The notes under the pieces are model-generated. The model had not been told where the DNA came from, did no database searches, and worked only from the letters and a program-made list of their open reading frames with translations. This document shows, one piece after another, positions 1 to 8,609 of a stretch of 64,000 bases of DNA; position 1 is the stretch's first letter, and each line of letters opens with the position of its first letter. A program made the translations under genes and the position numbers. Source of the stretch: an uncultured Clostridia bacterium (lineage in GTDB: Bacteria; Bacillota; Clostridia; Christensenellales; Borkfalkiaceae); the NCBI GenBank assembly GCA_947627575.1, contig CANQWN010000007.1:45909-109908 (forward strand), read 5' to 3'.

Positions 1-87
1 GTCCTTGCCGCAGGCGGTTAAAGCCATAAGCGAACCCGCCATAACCGCCGCTGCCAACAGCGCGGCAAGCCTTTTCAGTTTTTTCAT
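1..87 (-). CDS. lipoprotein, N-terminal fragment (cut by window edge)
   Basis: Only the first 29 residues are in the window. They form a classic lipoprotein signal peptide: a Lys/Arg-rich start, a hydrophobic Ala/Leu stretch and a lipobox ending LTAC, followed by GKD. A good ribosome binding site (GGAGGTAAG read on the minus strand) precedes the ATG. The mature protein should be lipid-anchored outside the membrane. The Cys-Gly-Lys start is common among solute-binding proteins of ABC transporters, but the function cannot be told from this fragment. Confidence 0.75.
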   Translation of the reverse strand, partial: MKKLKRLAALLAAAVMAGSLMALTACGKD

Positions 88-134
88 TCTTACCTCCGTT
101 TGCACTTTTATTTTGTGCAATTAATGATTTTTAT

Positions 135-182
135 GGGGCAGGGATTTATCCCTGCCCCGTGGGGCATGAAGAAATGCCCCAC
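135..182. repeat. double hairpin intergenic element
   Basis: Two adjacent perfect inverted repeats lie back to back: GGGGCAGGGAT/ATCCCTGCCCC (135-158) and GTGGGGCAT/ATGCCCCAC (159-182). They sit in a 365-base gap (88-452) that otherwise holds only AT-rich sequence and the trxA terminator. Neither hairpin is followed by a convincing T-run, so a terminator role is unlikely. It may be a REP-like dispersed element, but only one copy is visible here. Confidence 0.5.
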
Positions 183-420
183 GAAACCGCAAAAAATTTT
201 TATTGCGGAATCGGGCAAAGTTTATTATTTTTGTTTGCGCTTTTTACGGGCGCGAACGCAAATGTTTTTGTACGTAACAGGTTGCGGCAACACCCGCCGC
301 ACCTTATTCCGTAGTTATAATATACTTCTTTTTAATAATTTTGTCAACTTTATAAACATTATTGTTTAATTATTGTTTCATTGTTTCAATTTAACAAAAC
401 GCCGCGGCGGGCAAATAAAA

Positions 421-446
421 TCCCCCGCCCAAAGCGCGGCGGGGGA
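421..446 (-). terminator. terminator of the comM-trxA operon
   Basis: Read on the minus strand, CCCCCGCC pairs with GGCGGGGG across an 8-nt loop and is followed by ATTTTATTT. It lies just after the trxA stop codon. Confidence 0.75.
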
Positions 447-452
447 AATTTT

Positions 453-767
453 TCAGCCTAAATTTTTAAGCAAAAATTCTTCGGCTTCCTCGTAGGGCAT
501 ATAGCCCAATGATTTATCCGCAAGTTCGCCGCCGCGGAATACGCATACGAGGGGTATGCTCATAACCGAATATTCTGCGGCAAGTTCAAAATTTTCGTCA
601 ATGTCTATTTTTACAAACTCCGCCTTGTTCGCATAGTTTTCCGAAAGGCGTTGCATTACGGGCGCAAGCATTTTGCAGGGTCCGCACCAATTTGCAAAAA
701 AATCGCATACGACGGGTTTTTCGCCCTTTATAAGCTGCCTGAACTGTTGTGCGTCTATCTGTTCCAT
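453..767 (-). CDS. trxA: thioredoxin
   Basis: A 104-residue cytoplasmic thiol-disulfide reductant of normal family length. The redox motif WCGPC is at residues 27-31, and the cis-proline that shapes the active site is Pro72 in SIPLV. An Asp (Asp22 in CDFFANW) sits where the buried acid of thioredoxins lies. There is no signal peptide, so it works in the cytosol, recycled by thioredoxin reductase, which is not in the window. It is the last gene of an operon, starting 2 nt after hisS and followed by a terminator. Pairing with hisS is not a known functional link. Confidence 0.95.
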   Translation of the reverse strand: MEQIDAQQFRQLIKGEKPVVCDFFANWCGPCKMLAPVMQRLSENYANKAEFVKIDIDENFELAAEYSVMSIPLVCVFRGGELADKSLGYMPYEEAEEFLLKNLG

Positions 768-769
768 AA

Positions 770-2026
770 TTATAACCTCGTCGATAAGTATTTGTATATT
801 TCGCCGAATTTAACCGCGGAGGAAGTTCCGTCCGCCATATTTTTGATATTTGTTTCGCCCTTTGCAAGCTCGTCCCCGCCGATTACGGCAACAAACTTCG
901 CGCCCGTCTTGTCGGCGTATTTCATTTGGGATTTAAGCGAACGTTCCATAAGGTCGCATTCCGCACGTATGCCGTGTTTGCGCAAGCCGCACGCCAGCGA
1001 AAACGCCTTTTTGCGGCTTTCCGCGTCCATACCCGCAAAGTATATCTGCGTAACGCCGCGGGGAGGAATTTCCACGCCCGTAGCTTCCATAAGCAACAAC
1101 AGCCTGTCCAGCCCTGCGGCAAAGCCTATCGCGGGGGTGGGCGCGCCGCCTATCTCGCTTACAAGCCCGTCGTACCTGCCTCCGCCGCACACCGCGCCCT
1201 GCGCGCCTATCGCGGAAGACACAAATTCAAAAACGGTTTTGGTGTAATAGTCCAGCCCGCGCACTATGCGGGGGTTTACAACGTAGTTTATCCCCTCTTC
1301 GTCCAGAAGTTGCTTTACGGCGGCAAAGTGGGTTTTGCAGTCGTCGCAGAGGTAATCCAAAATGGAGGGCGCTTCCGCCGCTATGCGCTTGCAGTCCTCT
1401 TCCTTGCAGTCAAGCAGGCGCAGGGGGTTGGTTTCGTAGCGGGTGCGGCAGTTGGCGCACAGCTTATCGAGGTGCGGGCGGAAATAGCGTTTAAGCGCGG
1501 CGTTGTATTCCGCGCGGCAGGTTTTACAGCCTATCGAATTTATTTCCAGCCGCACGTCCTTTATTTTAAGCCTTTCGATAAAAGCGGAAGCGGCGGAAAT
1601 TGCCTCGGCGTCCGTTTCGGGCGATTGCGCGCCGAAAATTTCCACGCCGAATTGGTGCAGTTCGCGCAGTCTGCCCGCCTGCGGGCGTTCATAGCGGAAA
1701 GCGGAAGTTATATAATATGTTTTTACGGGCATCGGGCAGGATTCAAGCCCGTTTTCCACAAACAGCCTTACGGCGCCCGCCGTGCCCTCCGGCTTTAACG
1801 TTATCGATCTGCCGCCCTTATCCTCAAAGGTGTACATTTCCTTGTTTACAACGTCCGTGGTTTCGCCCACGCCGCGGCGGAAAAGTTCGGTATATTCAAA
1901 TGTGGGCGTGCGTATCTCGCTTATGCCGTAAAGCGCGGCAACTTCCCGCGCAACGCACTCTATATACTGCCACTTATAACTTTGGTCGGGCAACACGTCG
2001 CGCGTGCCCTTGGGTTTATTGTACAT
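770..2026 (-). CDS. hisS: histidine--tRNA ligase
   Basis: Class II aminoacyl-tRNA synthetase of 418 residues that charges tRNA-His with histidine using ATP. Motif 2 contains RYERPQ at residues 111-116, the histidine-binding region shows GLDYY and GGGRYDGL, and motif 3 shows GFAAGLDRLL. A C-terminal anticodon-binding domain follows (about residues 320-418). The start is supported by GGCAGGT upstream of the ATG, 15 nt after hslU. There is no T-box leader in front because it is internal to an operon, so histidine-specific control at this point looks absent. Confidence 0.97.
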   Translation of the reverse strand: MYNKPKGTRDVLPDQSYKWQYIECVAREVAALYGISEIRTPTFEYTELFRRGVGETTDVVNKEMYTFEDKGGRSITLKPEGTAGAVRLFVENGLESCPMPVKTYYITSAFRYERPQAGRLRELHQFGVEIFGAQSPETDAEAISAASAFIERLKIKDVRLEINSIGCKTCRAEYNAALKRYFRPHLDKLCANCRTRYETNPLRLLDCKEEDCKRIAAEAPSILDYLCDDCKTHFAAVKQLLDEEGINYVVNPRIVRGLDYYTKTVFEFVSSAIGAQGAVCGGGRYDGLVSEIGGAPTPAIGFAAGLDRLLLLMEATGVEIPPRGVTQIYFAGMDAESRKKAFSLACGLRKHGIRAECDLMERSLKSQMKYADKTGAKFVAVIGGDELAKGETNIKNMADGTSSAVKFGEIYKYLSTRL

Positions 2027-2041
2027 TTTATTACCTGCCGA

Positions 2042-3352
2042 TTACAGAACGTATTTTTTAAGGTCGCGGTTTTTAACTATGGTGGCAAGGTGGTCGTCCA
2101 CGTACTTTGCGTTTATTTCCACGTGCACAATGGGGTAATCGTTGCCGCCCGCGTCGTAAGAAATATCTTCAAGCAGATATTCCATAACGGTGTGCAGTCT
2201 GCGCGCGCCTATATCCTCGCTTGTGGCGTTTATATCCTCCGAAATTTCCGCAATGCGCTCTATCGCGTCCTGCGTGAATTGCAAATCTATGTTGTCCACC
2301 GCAAGCATTGCGGAATACTGCGTGGTAAGCGCGTTTTGGGGCTGGGTTAAAATTTCGGTGAAATCCTGTTTGGTAAGGCTGTTCAAAGTTACCTGTATGG
2401 GGAACCTGCCCTGCAATTCGGGGATTAAATCTTCCACCTTGGAAACGTGGAACGCGCCCGCCGCAATGAACAGGATATAATCCGTCTTTACGGGTCCGTA
2501 CTTCGTCATAACCGTACAGCCCTCCACTATGGGCAAAATGTCGCGCTGAACGCCCTCGCGGGAAACGTCGGGGCCGTGGCTGTCCTTGCCCGCGATTTTA
2601 TCTATTTCGTCTATAAATATTATCCCGTCGTTTTCGGCGCGGCGGATGGCTTCGGAATTAAGCGCGTCCTGGTCGATAAGTTTATCCGCTTCCTCCGCGA
2701 TAAAAAGATTGCGCGCCTCCGCAACGGTAACTTTGCGCGTCTTCTTTTTGGAAATGCCCATTCCGTTGAAGATAGAGCCGAGGTCGATAGCCGCCCCGCT
2801 GCCCGGGGAAAGTTCAAGCGGTTTGGGGATATCCATAACCGAAACTTCTATAACGGCGTTGTCGTGCTTGCCCGCGTGTATTTCGGTTACAAGCCTTTCC
2901 TCGAACACGTCCTGCGGGGTTTCGCCGCGCTCGCCTTTTTTGGCTTCCGCAAGCGCCTTTGCTATCTTGCGTTCCGCAACGGCGGTGGCTTTATAGCTTA
3001 CTTCCGCCGTCTTTTCTTCCTTTACAAGGCGTATGGCGCATTCGGCAAGGTCGCGCACCATAGATTCCACGTCCCTGCCCACATAGCCCACTTCCGTGTA
3101 CTTTGTGGCTTCAACCTTCAAAAAAGGCGCCTTTACCAACTTTGCAAGTCTGCGGGCGATTTCCGTTTTGCCCACGCCCGTAGGTCCCTTCATAATTATG
3201 TTTTTGGGCGTTATTTCATCCTGCAATTCGGGCGAAAGCATACTTCTTCTGTAACGGTTGCGAAGCGCAATGGCAACCGCCTTTTTGGCTTCGCTTTGCC
3301 CTACTATATATTTATTAAGCTCGTGTACAATCTGTTTGGGGGTAAGATCCAT
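2042..3352 (-). CDS. hslU: HslU (ClpY), ATPase subunit of the HslUV protease
   Basis: AAA+ unfoldase that feeds proteins into the HslV peptidase. The Walker A motif GPTGVGKT is at residues 56-63, and a Walker B with IIFIDEIDK is near residue 245. Between them lies the intermediate domain used for substrate entry. The C-terminus ends RDLKKYVL, the tail that docks into HslV. Length (436) fits the family. It starts 18 nt after hslV. In B. subtilis the same unit is clpQ-clpY between codV and codY; both of those neighbours are missing here. Confidence 0.96.
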   Translation of the reverse strand: MDLTPKQIVHELNKYIVGQSEAKKAVAIALRNRYRRSMLSPELQDEITPKNIIMKGPTGVGKTEIARRLAKLVKAPFLKVEATKYTEVGYVGRDVESMVRDLAECAIRLVKEEKTAEVSYKATAVAERKIAKALAEAKKGERGETPQDVFEERLVTEIHAGKHDNAVIEVSVMDIPKPLELSPGSGAAIDLGSIFNGMGISKKKTRKVTVAEARNLFIAEEADKLIDQDALNSEAIRRAENDGIIFIDEIDKIAGKDSHGPDVSREGVQRDILPIVEGCTVMTKYGPVKTDYILFIAAGAFHVSKVEDLIPELQGRFPIQVTLNSLTKQDFTEILTQPQNALTTQYSAMLAVDNIDLQFTQDAIERIAEISEDINATSEDIGARRLHTVMEYLLEDISYDAGGNDYPIVHVEINAKYVDDHLATIVKNRDLKKYVL

Positions 3353-3370
3353 TTTTTAAACCTCTCATTT

Positions 3371-3910
3371 TCAAATGGTTTCGCATTTAATGTTGTCGTT
3401 TGTGAACACGCATATTTCGCTGGCGATTTTAAGCGCCTTTTTGGCTATTTCCTCCGCGGTGAATTGCGTATTCTGGTACAAAGCGCGCGCCGCGGCAAGC
3501 GCGTAATTGCCGCCGCTGCCTATCGCCGCTATGCCGTCGTCCGGTTCGATAACTTCGCCCGTGCCCGAAACGATAAGCAGGGTGTTACGGTCGGCTACTA
3601 TCATAAGCGCTTCCAACTTCCTTACAGCCTTGTCGGAACGCCATAATTCGGCAAGTTCCACAGCCGAACGCATCAGGTTGCCGCTGAATTTGTTAAGCAT
3701 ACCCTCGAATTTTTCGCTTAATGAAAATGCGTCCGAAACCGAACCGGCAAAACCGAGAATAACTTTGCCGCCGTATATCCTCCTCACTTTCTGGGCGCCG
3801 TTTTTAAAAATTACGCTTTCGCCCATGGTAACCTGTCCGTCGCCCGCTATGGCGGTGGAGCCGTCGCGCTTTACCGCGCATATGGTTGTAGCGTGAAATT
3901 GTGTTTCCAT
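3371..3910 (-). CDS. hslV: HslV (ClpQ), peptidase subunit of the HslUV protease
   Basis: A 179-residue proteasome-like N-terminal nucleophile hydrolase. The N-terminus [13 protein letters not shown] resembles the B. subtilis form more than the E. coli one, where the mature chain begins at the first Thr after Met. Here the conserved Thr-Thr pair follows six further residues, so either a short propeptide is removed or the nucleophile is unusual. The motifs [31 protein letters not shown] and [14 protein letters not shown] are all present. It is three bases downstream of trmFO and is cotranscribed with hslU. Confidence 0.96.
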   Translation of the reverse strand: METQFHATTICAVKRDGSTAIAGDGQVTMGESVIFKNGAQKVRRIYGGKVILGFAGSVSDAFSLSEKFEGMLNKFSGNLMRSAVELAELWRSDKAVRKLEALMIVADRNTLLIVSGTGEVIEPDDGIAAIGSGGNYALAAARALYQNTQFTAEEIAKKALKIASEICVFTNDNIKCETI

Positions 3911-3913
3911 ATT

Positions 3914-5215
3914 TTACTTCCTTATATTTTCTTTATAAATTTCGATAGCTTCAAGCGCGCGTTGCGCAAGATACGCGTATCGCAGTTTTTTATTGGTTAT
4001 TTTAACTTCCGACGGCGCAAGTATGCCGAAATTTGCGTTCATCGGCTGGTAATCGCCCTCGCACGCGGATATATGCGCGGATAAACCGCCGCACACCGTA
4101 ACGTCGGGCGGAATTATCGTCGGCTTGCCCGATAATTTGCGCAAAGCGTGTATGCCGCAAAGTATGCCGCTTGCCGCGCTTTCCACATAGCCCTCCACGC
4201 CCGTTATCTGCCCCGCCAAAAACACGGTGGGGCGGGATTTAAGCGAAAAATCCGCGTTTAAACACTGCGGCGCGTTTACGTACGTATTGCGGTGCATTAC
4301 GCCGTAACGCAAAAATTCGGCGTTTTTCAAGGCGGGTATCATACCGAAAACTCTCTTCTGTTCGCCGTACTTCAAATTTGTTTGAAAGCCCACAAGGTTA
4401 TACGCCGTGCCCGCCGCGTTTTCCTTTCTCAACTGCACAACGGCGTAATACGCCCTGCCTTCCGCGTCCTTCAGCCCGACGGGCTTCATCATAGCAAAGC
4501 GCAGGGTATCTTTCCCGCGCGCCGCCATTATCTCCACGGGCATACAGCCCTCGAAAATTTCGCGCTTTTCAAACTCGCGCAGGCGCACCCTTTCGGCGCG
4601 GACAAGCTCTTCCGTAAAGCGCAGGTATTCCTCTTCGGTAAGCGGGCAGTTTATATAGTCGTCCCCGCCCTTGCCGTACCTGTCGCCGTAAAAGCATTTT
4701 GAAAAATCTATCCCGTCCCGCGCGATAATCGGCGCGGAGGCGTCGTAGAAGAACAGATTTCCGCCGCACACGCGGGCAATATCTTCCGCAAGCGGTTCGC
4801 AAGTTAAAGGTCCGGTAGCCACAACGGCGCGTTCCTTCGGCGTTTGTTCAACTTCGCCGCATACAAAGGTTATGTTGGGGTGTGAAAGTATTTTTTCCGT
4901 TATATATTGCGAAAACAGCCCCCTGTCCACGGCAAGCGCGCCGCCCGCGGGCACTTTGCATTGTTCCGCCGCCTGCATTGTAAGCGAGGAAAGCGCGCGC
5001 ATTTCCTGTTTTAAAAGTCCGCAGGCGTTGCCGAAAACGTCGTTGCTTTTAAGCGAATTGGAACACACCAGCTCGCCGAAATTTTTATCGCTGTGCGCCG
5101 GCGTGAAGCGTTGCGGCTTTATGTCGCGCAAGGTAACTTTTACGCCGTTTTCCGCAAGGTAATACGCCGCTTCGCACCCGGCAAGCCCCGCGCCTATAAC
5201 TTCCGCGTCATTCAT
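3914..5215 (-). CDS. trmFO: TrmFO, folate-dependent tRNA U54 methyltransferase
   Basis: A 433-residue FAD protein that makes ribothymidine at position 54 of tRNA using methylene-tetrahydrofolate. The N-terminal dinucleotide-binding motif is VIGAGLAGCEAA. Conserved stretches include CSNSLKSN, and GQITGVEGYVESAASG for the FAD/folate site near residue 340. Its ATG overlaps the topA stop by 8 nt (ATGAATGA), implying translational coupling. The gid/trmFO position between topA and hslV is the classic Bacillota order. Confidence 0.95.
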   Translation of the reverse strand: MNDAEVIGAGLAGCEAAYYLAENGVKVTLRDIKPQRFTPAHSDKNFGELVCSNSLKSNDVFGNACGLLKQEMRALSSLTMQAAEQCKVPAGGALAVDRGLFSQYITEKILSHPNITFVCGEVEQTPKERAVVATGPLTCEPLAEDIARVCGGNLFFYDASAPIIARDGIDFSKCFYGDRYGKGGDDYINCPLTEEEYLRFTEELVRAERVRLREFEKREIFEGCMPVEIMAARGKDTLRFAMMKPVGLKDAEGRAYYAVVQLRKENAAGTAYNLVGFQTNLKYGEQKRVFGMIPALKNAEFLRYGVMHRNTYVNAPQCLNADFSLKSRPTVFLAGQITGVEGYVESAASGILCGIHALRKLSGKPTIIPPDVTVCGGLSAHISACEGDYQPMNANFGILAPSEVKITNKKLRYAYLAQRALEAIEIYKENIRK

Positions 5216-7529
5216 TGTCAGGCAGATCTTCGGAATAATCGCATTCCTTTGAAGAACATCTTATCTTGTCGCCCTTCTTTATAAGATAGGCGTTGCATTT
5301 GGGGCATTTTTTGCCCGTGGGTACGTCCCAGCTTAAAAATTTGCACTGCGGGTAGCCCGTGCAACCGTAATAAATTTTGCCCGTTTTGGAGCGCATCCTG
5401 CGCATCGGCTTGCCGCATTCGGGGCAGACGCCGTCCGTCTTTTCGCCCTCGCGCGCCTTGCCGTCCGGCGGGGTTTGCGGGCGTTTTGCGCCGCATTTGG
5501 GACATTCGAGATACGCCCCGTACTTGCCGCGTTTAAGCAGCATCATTCCGCCGCATTCGTGGCATATATCGCCCGTTACCTTCGCGTCTATGGGCAATAT
5601 GGAAGAACATTCCGGATAGTTGGGGCAGGCGAGGAATTTGCCGAATTTGCCGCTTTTTACAACCATATTAGCGCCGCATTTGGGGCAACGCATTTCCGAA
5701 ATTTCGGTTTGCGTTTCGCTTATTATGTTGGAACAGGCGGGATAGTTGGAGCAGGCGAGATATTTGCCGTACTTGCCTATGCGGCGGATCATATTGCTGC
5801 CGCACTTGCCGCACTTTATATCCGTCATCTCGTCGCCGTCGGTGGAGGCGATGCGCAATTTTTCGGAAAACGAGGGGTAAAAATCGGCTATTATCTTGTG
5901 CCAATCGCACCCGCCGTCCTCTATCCTGTCCAAACTGTCCTCCATCTTTGCCGTAAAGCCCACGTCCATAACGTCGGTGAAGTAATGCACAAGCATATCG
6001 GTTATCTGGTAAGCCACCTCGGTGGGAGCCATATACTTGCCGTCCTTCTGCACGTAAAGCCTCTTCGTCAGCACCGATATTATGGAAGCGTAGGTGGAAG
6101 GTCTGCCTATGCCCTTTTCTTCCATCGCTTTTACAAGCGAAGCGTCCGTATATCTCTGCGGGGGACGGGTAAACTTCTGTTCCTTTTCCAGCGAGCAGAG
6201 TTTAAGCGGGTCGCCCTCGTGCAGGGGCGGCAAAAGTTTTGAACTTTCCTCTTCGTCGCCGTCTGTTTTGGAAGTTTCCTGATATGCGGCGGTATACCCC
6301 GCGAAAAGCATCGATTTGCCGCTTGCCTTAAACGTATAGCCCGCGCTTTCCGCCTCTATCTGCATGGAATTGTACTGCGCTTCGGTCATCTGCGAGGCTA
6401 TAAAGCGGTCGTATACAAGTTTATATACGTTATAGTGTTTTTTATCCAAACTGCCCTTTACGCTGGCAGGGGTAATTTCAAGATTGATGGGGCGGATTGC
6501 CTCGTGCGCGTCCTGCGCGCCCTTTTTGGTGGCGTAATAGTTGGGCTTTTCGGGCGCGTACTCTTCGCCGTAGTTCCGCTTTATGAAGTCTATCGCGGAA
6601 AGCTGCGCCTCATGCGATACCCGCACGGAGTCGGTACGGATATAGGTTATAAGCGCGATATGGTCGCCGCCGACGTCCATACCTTCGTACAAATGCTGCG
6701 CCACAAGCATTGTTTCGGGGGAGGACATTCCGTATTTGTTGGAAGCGTCCTGTTGCAAAGAGGAAGTTGTGAAAGGCGCGGGGGCGTGCTGTTTTACAAC
6801 CCCTTTTTTCACCTTTGTAACTTTAAATTCGTTTTCCTTTACCTTGCTTTCAAGCTGTAAAGCAAGTTCCTTGCCTATGCTTTTGCCGCTCTTTTTAAGC
6901 TGATATACCGCTTTGAAGGGCGAATATTTAGCCGGCGTATCCTGCAAATATGCGTTGAACTGCCAATACTCTTCGGGCACAAACGCCTGTATTTCGCGTT
7001 CCCTGTCCACAATAAGCCTCAACGCGACGGACTGCACCCTGCCCGCCGAAAGCCCCGTGCGTATGCGGTTGTTTAAAAGGGGTGAAAGTTTATAGCCCAC
7101 CAGCCTATCCAGAACCCTGCGCGCCTGTTGCGCGTCCACAAGGTTATAATTTATCGTGCGGGGATGTTTAAGCGCATTCTGCACGGCGGCGGGAGAAATT
7201 TCGTTGAATTCGATTCTGTTGGGGCTTTTCGCGTCCAACCCCAACACCGTCTGCAAATGCCAGCTTATAGCCTCGCCCTCGCGGTCGGGGTCGGTTGCGA
7301 GATACACTCTTTCCGCCCTCTTCGCTTCAGCCGAAAGCCGCTTTATAACCTCCTTTTTGTTGGGGGTTATTTCATACCTCGGCTCGAAATTCTGCGTCAC
7401 CTTAACGCCCAGCGTCCTTTCGGGCAAATCCCTTACGTGCCCGCCGGAAGCGTCCACCTTGTACTTGCCTTTAAGGTATTTGGAGATTGTCTTTGCCTTT
7501 GAAGGCGATTCCACTATTATCAGGTCCAT
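5208..7529 (-). CDS. topA: DNA topoisomerase I with five zinc ribbons
   Basis: Type IA topoisomerase (773 residues) that relaxes negative supercoils. The N-terminal TOPRIM domain begins LIIVESPSKAKT and carries TDPDREGEAISWH. The catalytic Tyr lies in ITYIRTDS around residue 300. The C-terminal third contains five Cys4-type zinc ribbons (pairs such as CGKCG, CPKCG, CHECG, CPECG and CPKCN). Five is on the high side for this family and makes the tail Cys-rich. It lies between dprA (21 nt upstream) and trmFO (8-nt overlap). Confidence 0.96.
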   Translation of the reverse strand: MDLIIVESPSKAKTISKYLKGKYKVDASGGHVRDLPERTLGVKVTQNFEPRYEITPNKKEVIKRLSAEAKRAERVYLATDPDREGEAISWHLQTVLGLDAKSPNRIEFNEISPAAVQNALKHPRTINYNLVDAQQARRVLDRLVGYKLSPLLNNRIRTGLSAGRVQSVALRLIVDREREIQAFVPEEYWQFNAYLQDTPAKYSPFKAVYQLKKSGKSIGKELALQLESKVKENEFKVTKVKKGVVKQHAPAPFTTSSLQQDASNKYGMSSPETMLVAQHLYEGMDVGGDHIALITYIRTDSVRVSHEAQLSAIDFIKRNYGEEYAPEKPNYYATKKGAQDAHEAIRPINLEITPASVKGSLDKKHYNVYKLVYDRFIASQMTEAQYNSMQIEAESAGYTFKASGKSMLFAGYTAAYQETSKTDGDEEESSKLLPPLHEGDPLKLCSLEKEQKFTRPPQRYTDASLVKAMEEKGIGRPSTYASIISVLTKRLYVQKDGKYMAPTEVAYQITDMLVHYFTDVMDVGFTAKMEDSLDRIEDGGCDWHKIIADFYPSFSEKLRIASTDGDEMTDIKCGKCGSNMIRRIGKYGKYLACSNYPACSNIISETQTEISEMRCPKCGANMVVKSGKFGKFLACPNYPECSSILPIDAKVTGDICHECGGMMLLKRGKYGAYLECPKCGAKRPQTPPDGKAREGEKTDGVCPECGKPMRRMRSKTGKIYYGCTGYPQCKFLSWDVPTGKKCPKCNAYLIKKGDKIRCSSKECDYSEDLPDNE

Positions 7530-7550
7530 AATATATCCTCACATATTGCG

Positions 7551-8609
7551 TCAGACTGCGGAAAATCTGTTTCCGCCCAGCCGCGCCACAAATCCTTTTA
7601 TTTCCAGAGAAGAAAGCAACGGAAGCAACATATATACGGGCGTGCCCGTCTTATCGGCAAGGGTCGGCACAAACACTTCGCCCATAGCGCGTATAGTTTT
7701 AAGCAGCTTTGCCTCTTCTTCGCTTAAATCGCTTTTTCTGCCGCCGAAACTCAATCCGAATTCGCCGAATATATCCTTTTCCGAATCGCACAGTTTCGCG
7801 CCGCGTTTTATAAGCGCGTTACAGCCCGCGCCCGTCTGTATGCCCGGAGTATACGGAAAGGCGAACACCTTTTTGCCGTATTCCGCAAGTTTTTCCGCCG
7901 TAATAAGCGCGCCGCTTTTTTCTCCGGCGGAAACTATCAGTCCGCCCTCGCACAGCCCCGCTATTATCCTGTTCCTCTCGGGGAAGCGGTAGGCGCGCAC
8001 GTCGGTCTGCGGCGGGTATTCCGAAACCGCAAGTCCTTTACCCGCAATTTCGTCTATCAGTCGCTTGTTCATTGCGGGATAGGCGTAATCGCAACCGTAC
8101 GGCAGAACGCACACGGCGCCCCCGCCTTTAAGCGCGCCCTCCGCGGCGGCTGTATCCGCGCCGTCCGCAATGCCCGTAACCACGGCAAATTGCGAACACA
8201 GGCTTTCGCTTATCCTGCGGCACAGCGCAATCGCCTGCGGAGACGTCCTGCGGGAACCCACCACGGCGAAAAGCCTGCGGGAAAGCAACGACGTATCGCC
8301 TTTGACGTAAAGCGCCGCGGGCGGATCGGGTATACGTTTCAGAGAGGGCGGGTATTGCTTTGAAAAATACGTAACGCATTTTACGCCTCTCTTATCCAGC
8401 CCGCCCAAAACTTCGCGGCGGTAATCCCCGTCGTAAAACAGGGCTTTCACTTTATTATATACGCCGCCGCCGTGAGTTTTAATCAGTTCAAACGATTGTT
8501 TTACAAAATCTTCGGGGTTTGCGCGCAAAGCCCGCCTGAACGCCGCGGATATATCCCGCATGCTATCGAACAGTATTACGGCAAGTTCCGCGGGGGAATA
8601 TTCCGTCAT
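7551..8609 (-). CDS. dprA: DprA/Smf DNA-processing protein
   Basis: A roughly 352-residue protein that binds single-stranded DNA and loads RecA during transformation. The Rossmann-like core shows VVGSRRTSP, TGIADGADTAA, VLPYGCDYAYP and the long conserved SEYPPQT...PERNRIIAGLC block. A C-terminal winged-helix part starts around residue 290. The ORF track opens at 8624, but the ATG at 8609 forms an ATGA overlap with the comM stop, so I take that start. Its partner comM directly upstream supports a DNA-uptake or recombination role. Confidence 0.93.
   Translation of the reverse strand: MTEYSPAELAVILFDSMRDISAAFRRALRANPEDFVKQSFELIKTHGGGVYNKVKALFYDGDYRREVLGGLDKRGVKCVTYFSKQYPPSLKRIPDPPAALYVKGDTSLLSRRLFAVVGSRRTSPQAIALCRRISESLCSQFAVVTGIADGADTAAAEGALKGGGAVCVLPYGCDYAYPAMNKRLIDEIAGKGLAVSEYPPQTDVRAYRFPERNRIIAGLCEGGLIVSAGEKSGALITAEKLAEYGKKVFAFPYTPGIQTGAGCNALIKRGAKLCDSEKDIFGEFGLSFGGRKSDLSEEEAKLLKTIRAMGEVFVPTLADKTGTPVYMLLPLLSSLEIKGFVARLGGNRFSAV

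Noticed and set aside
100-369. 89-residue ORF at the left end
   Set aside because: It spans the paired hairpins and has no ribosome binding site or coding character.
2027-2041. T-box or histidine leader before hisS
   Set aside because: The gap to hslU is 15 nt, with only a ribosome binding site; no leader is possible.
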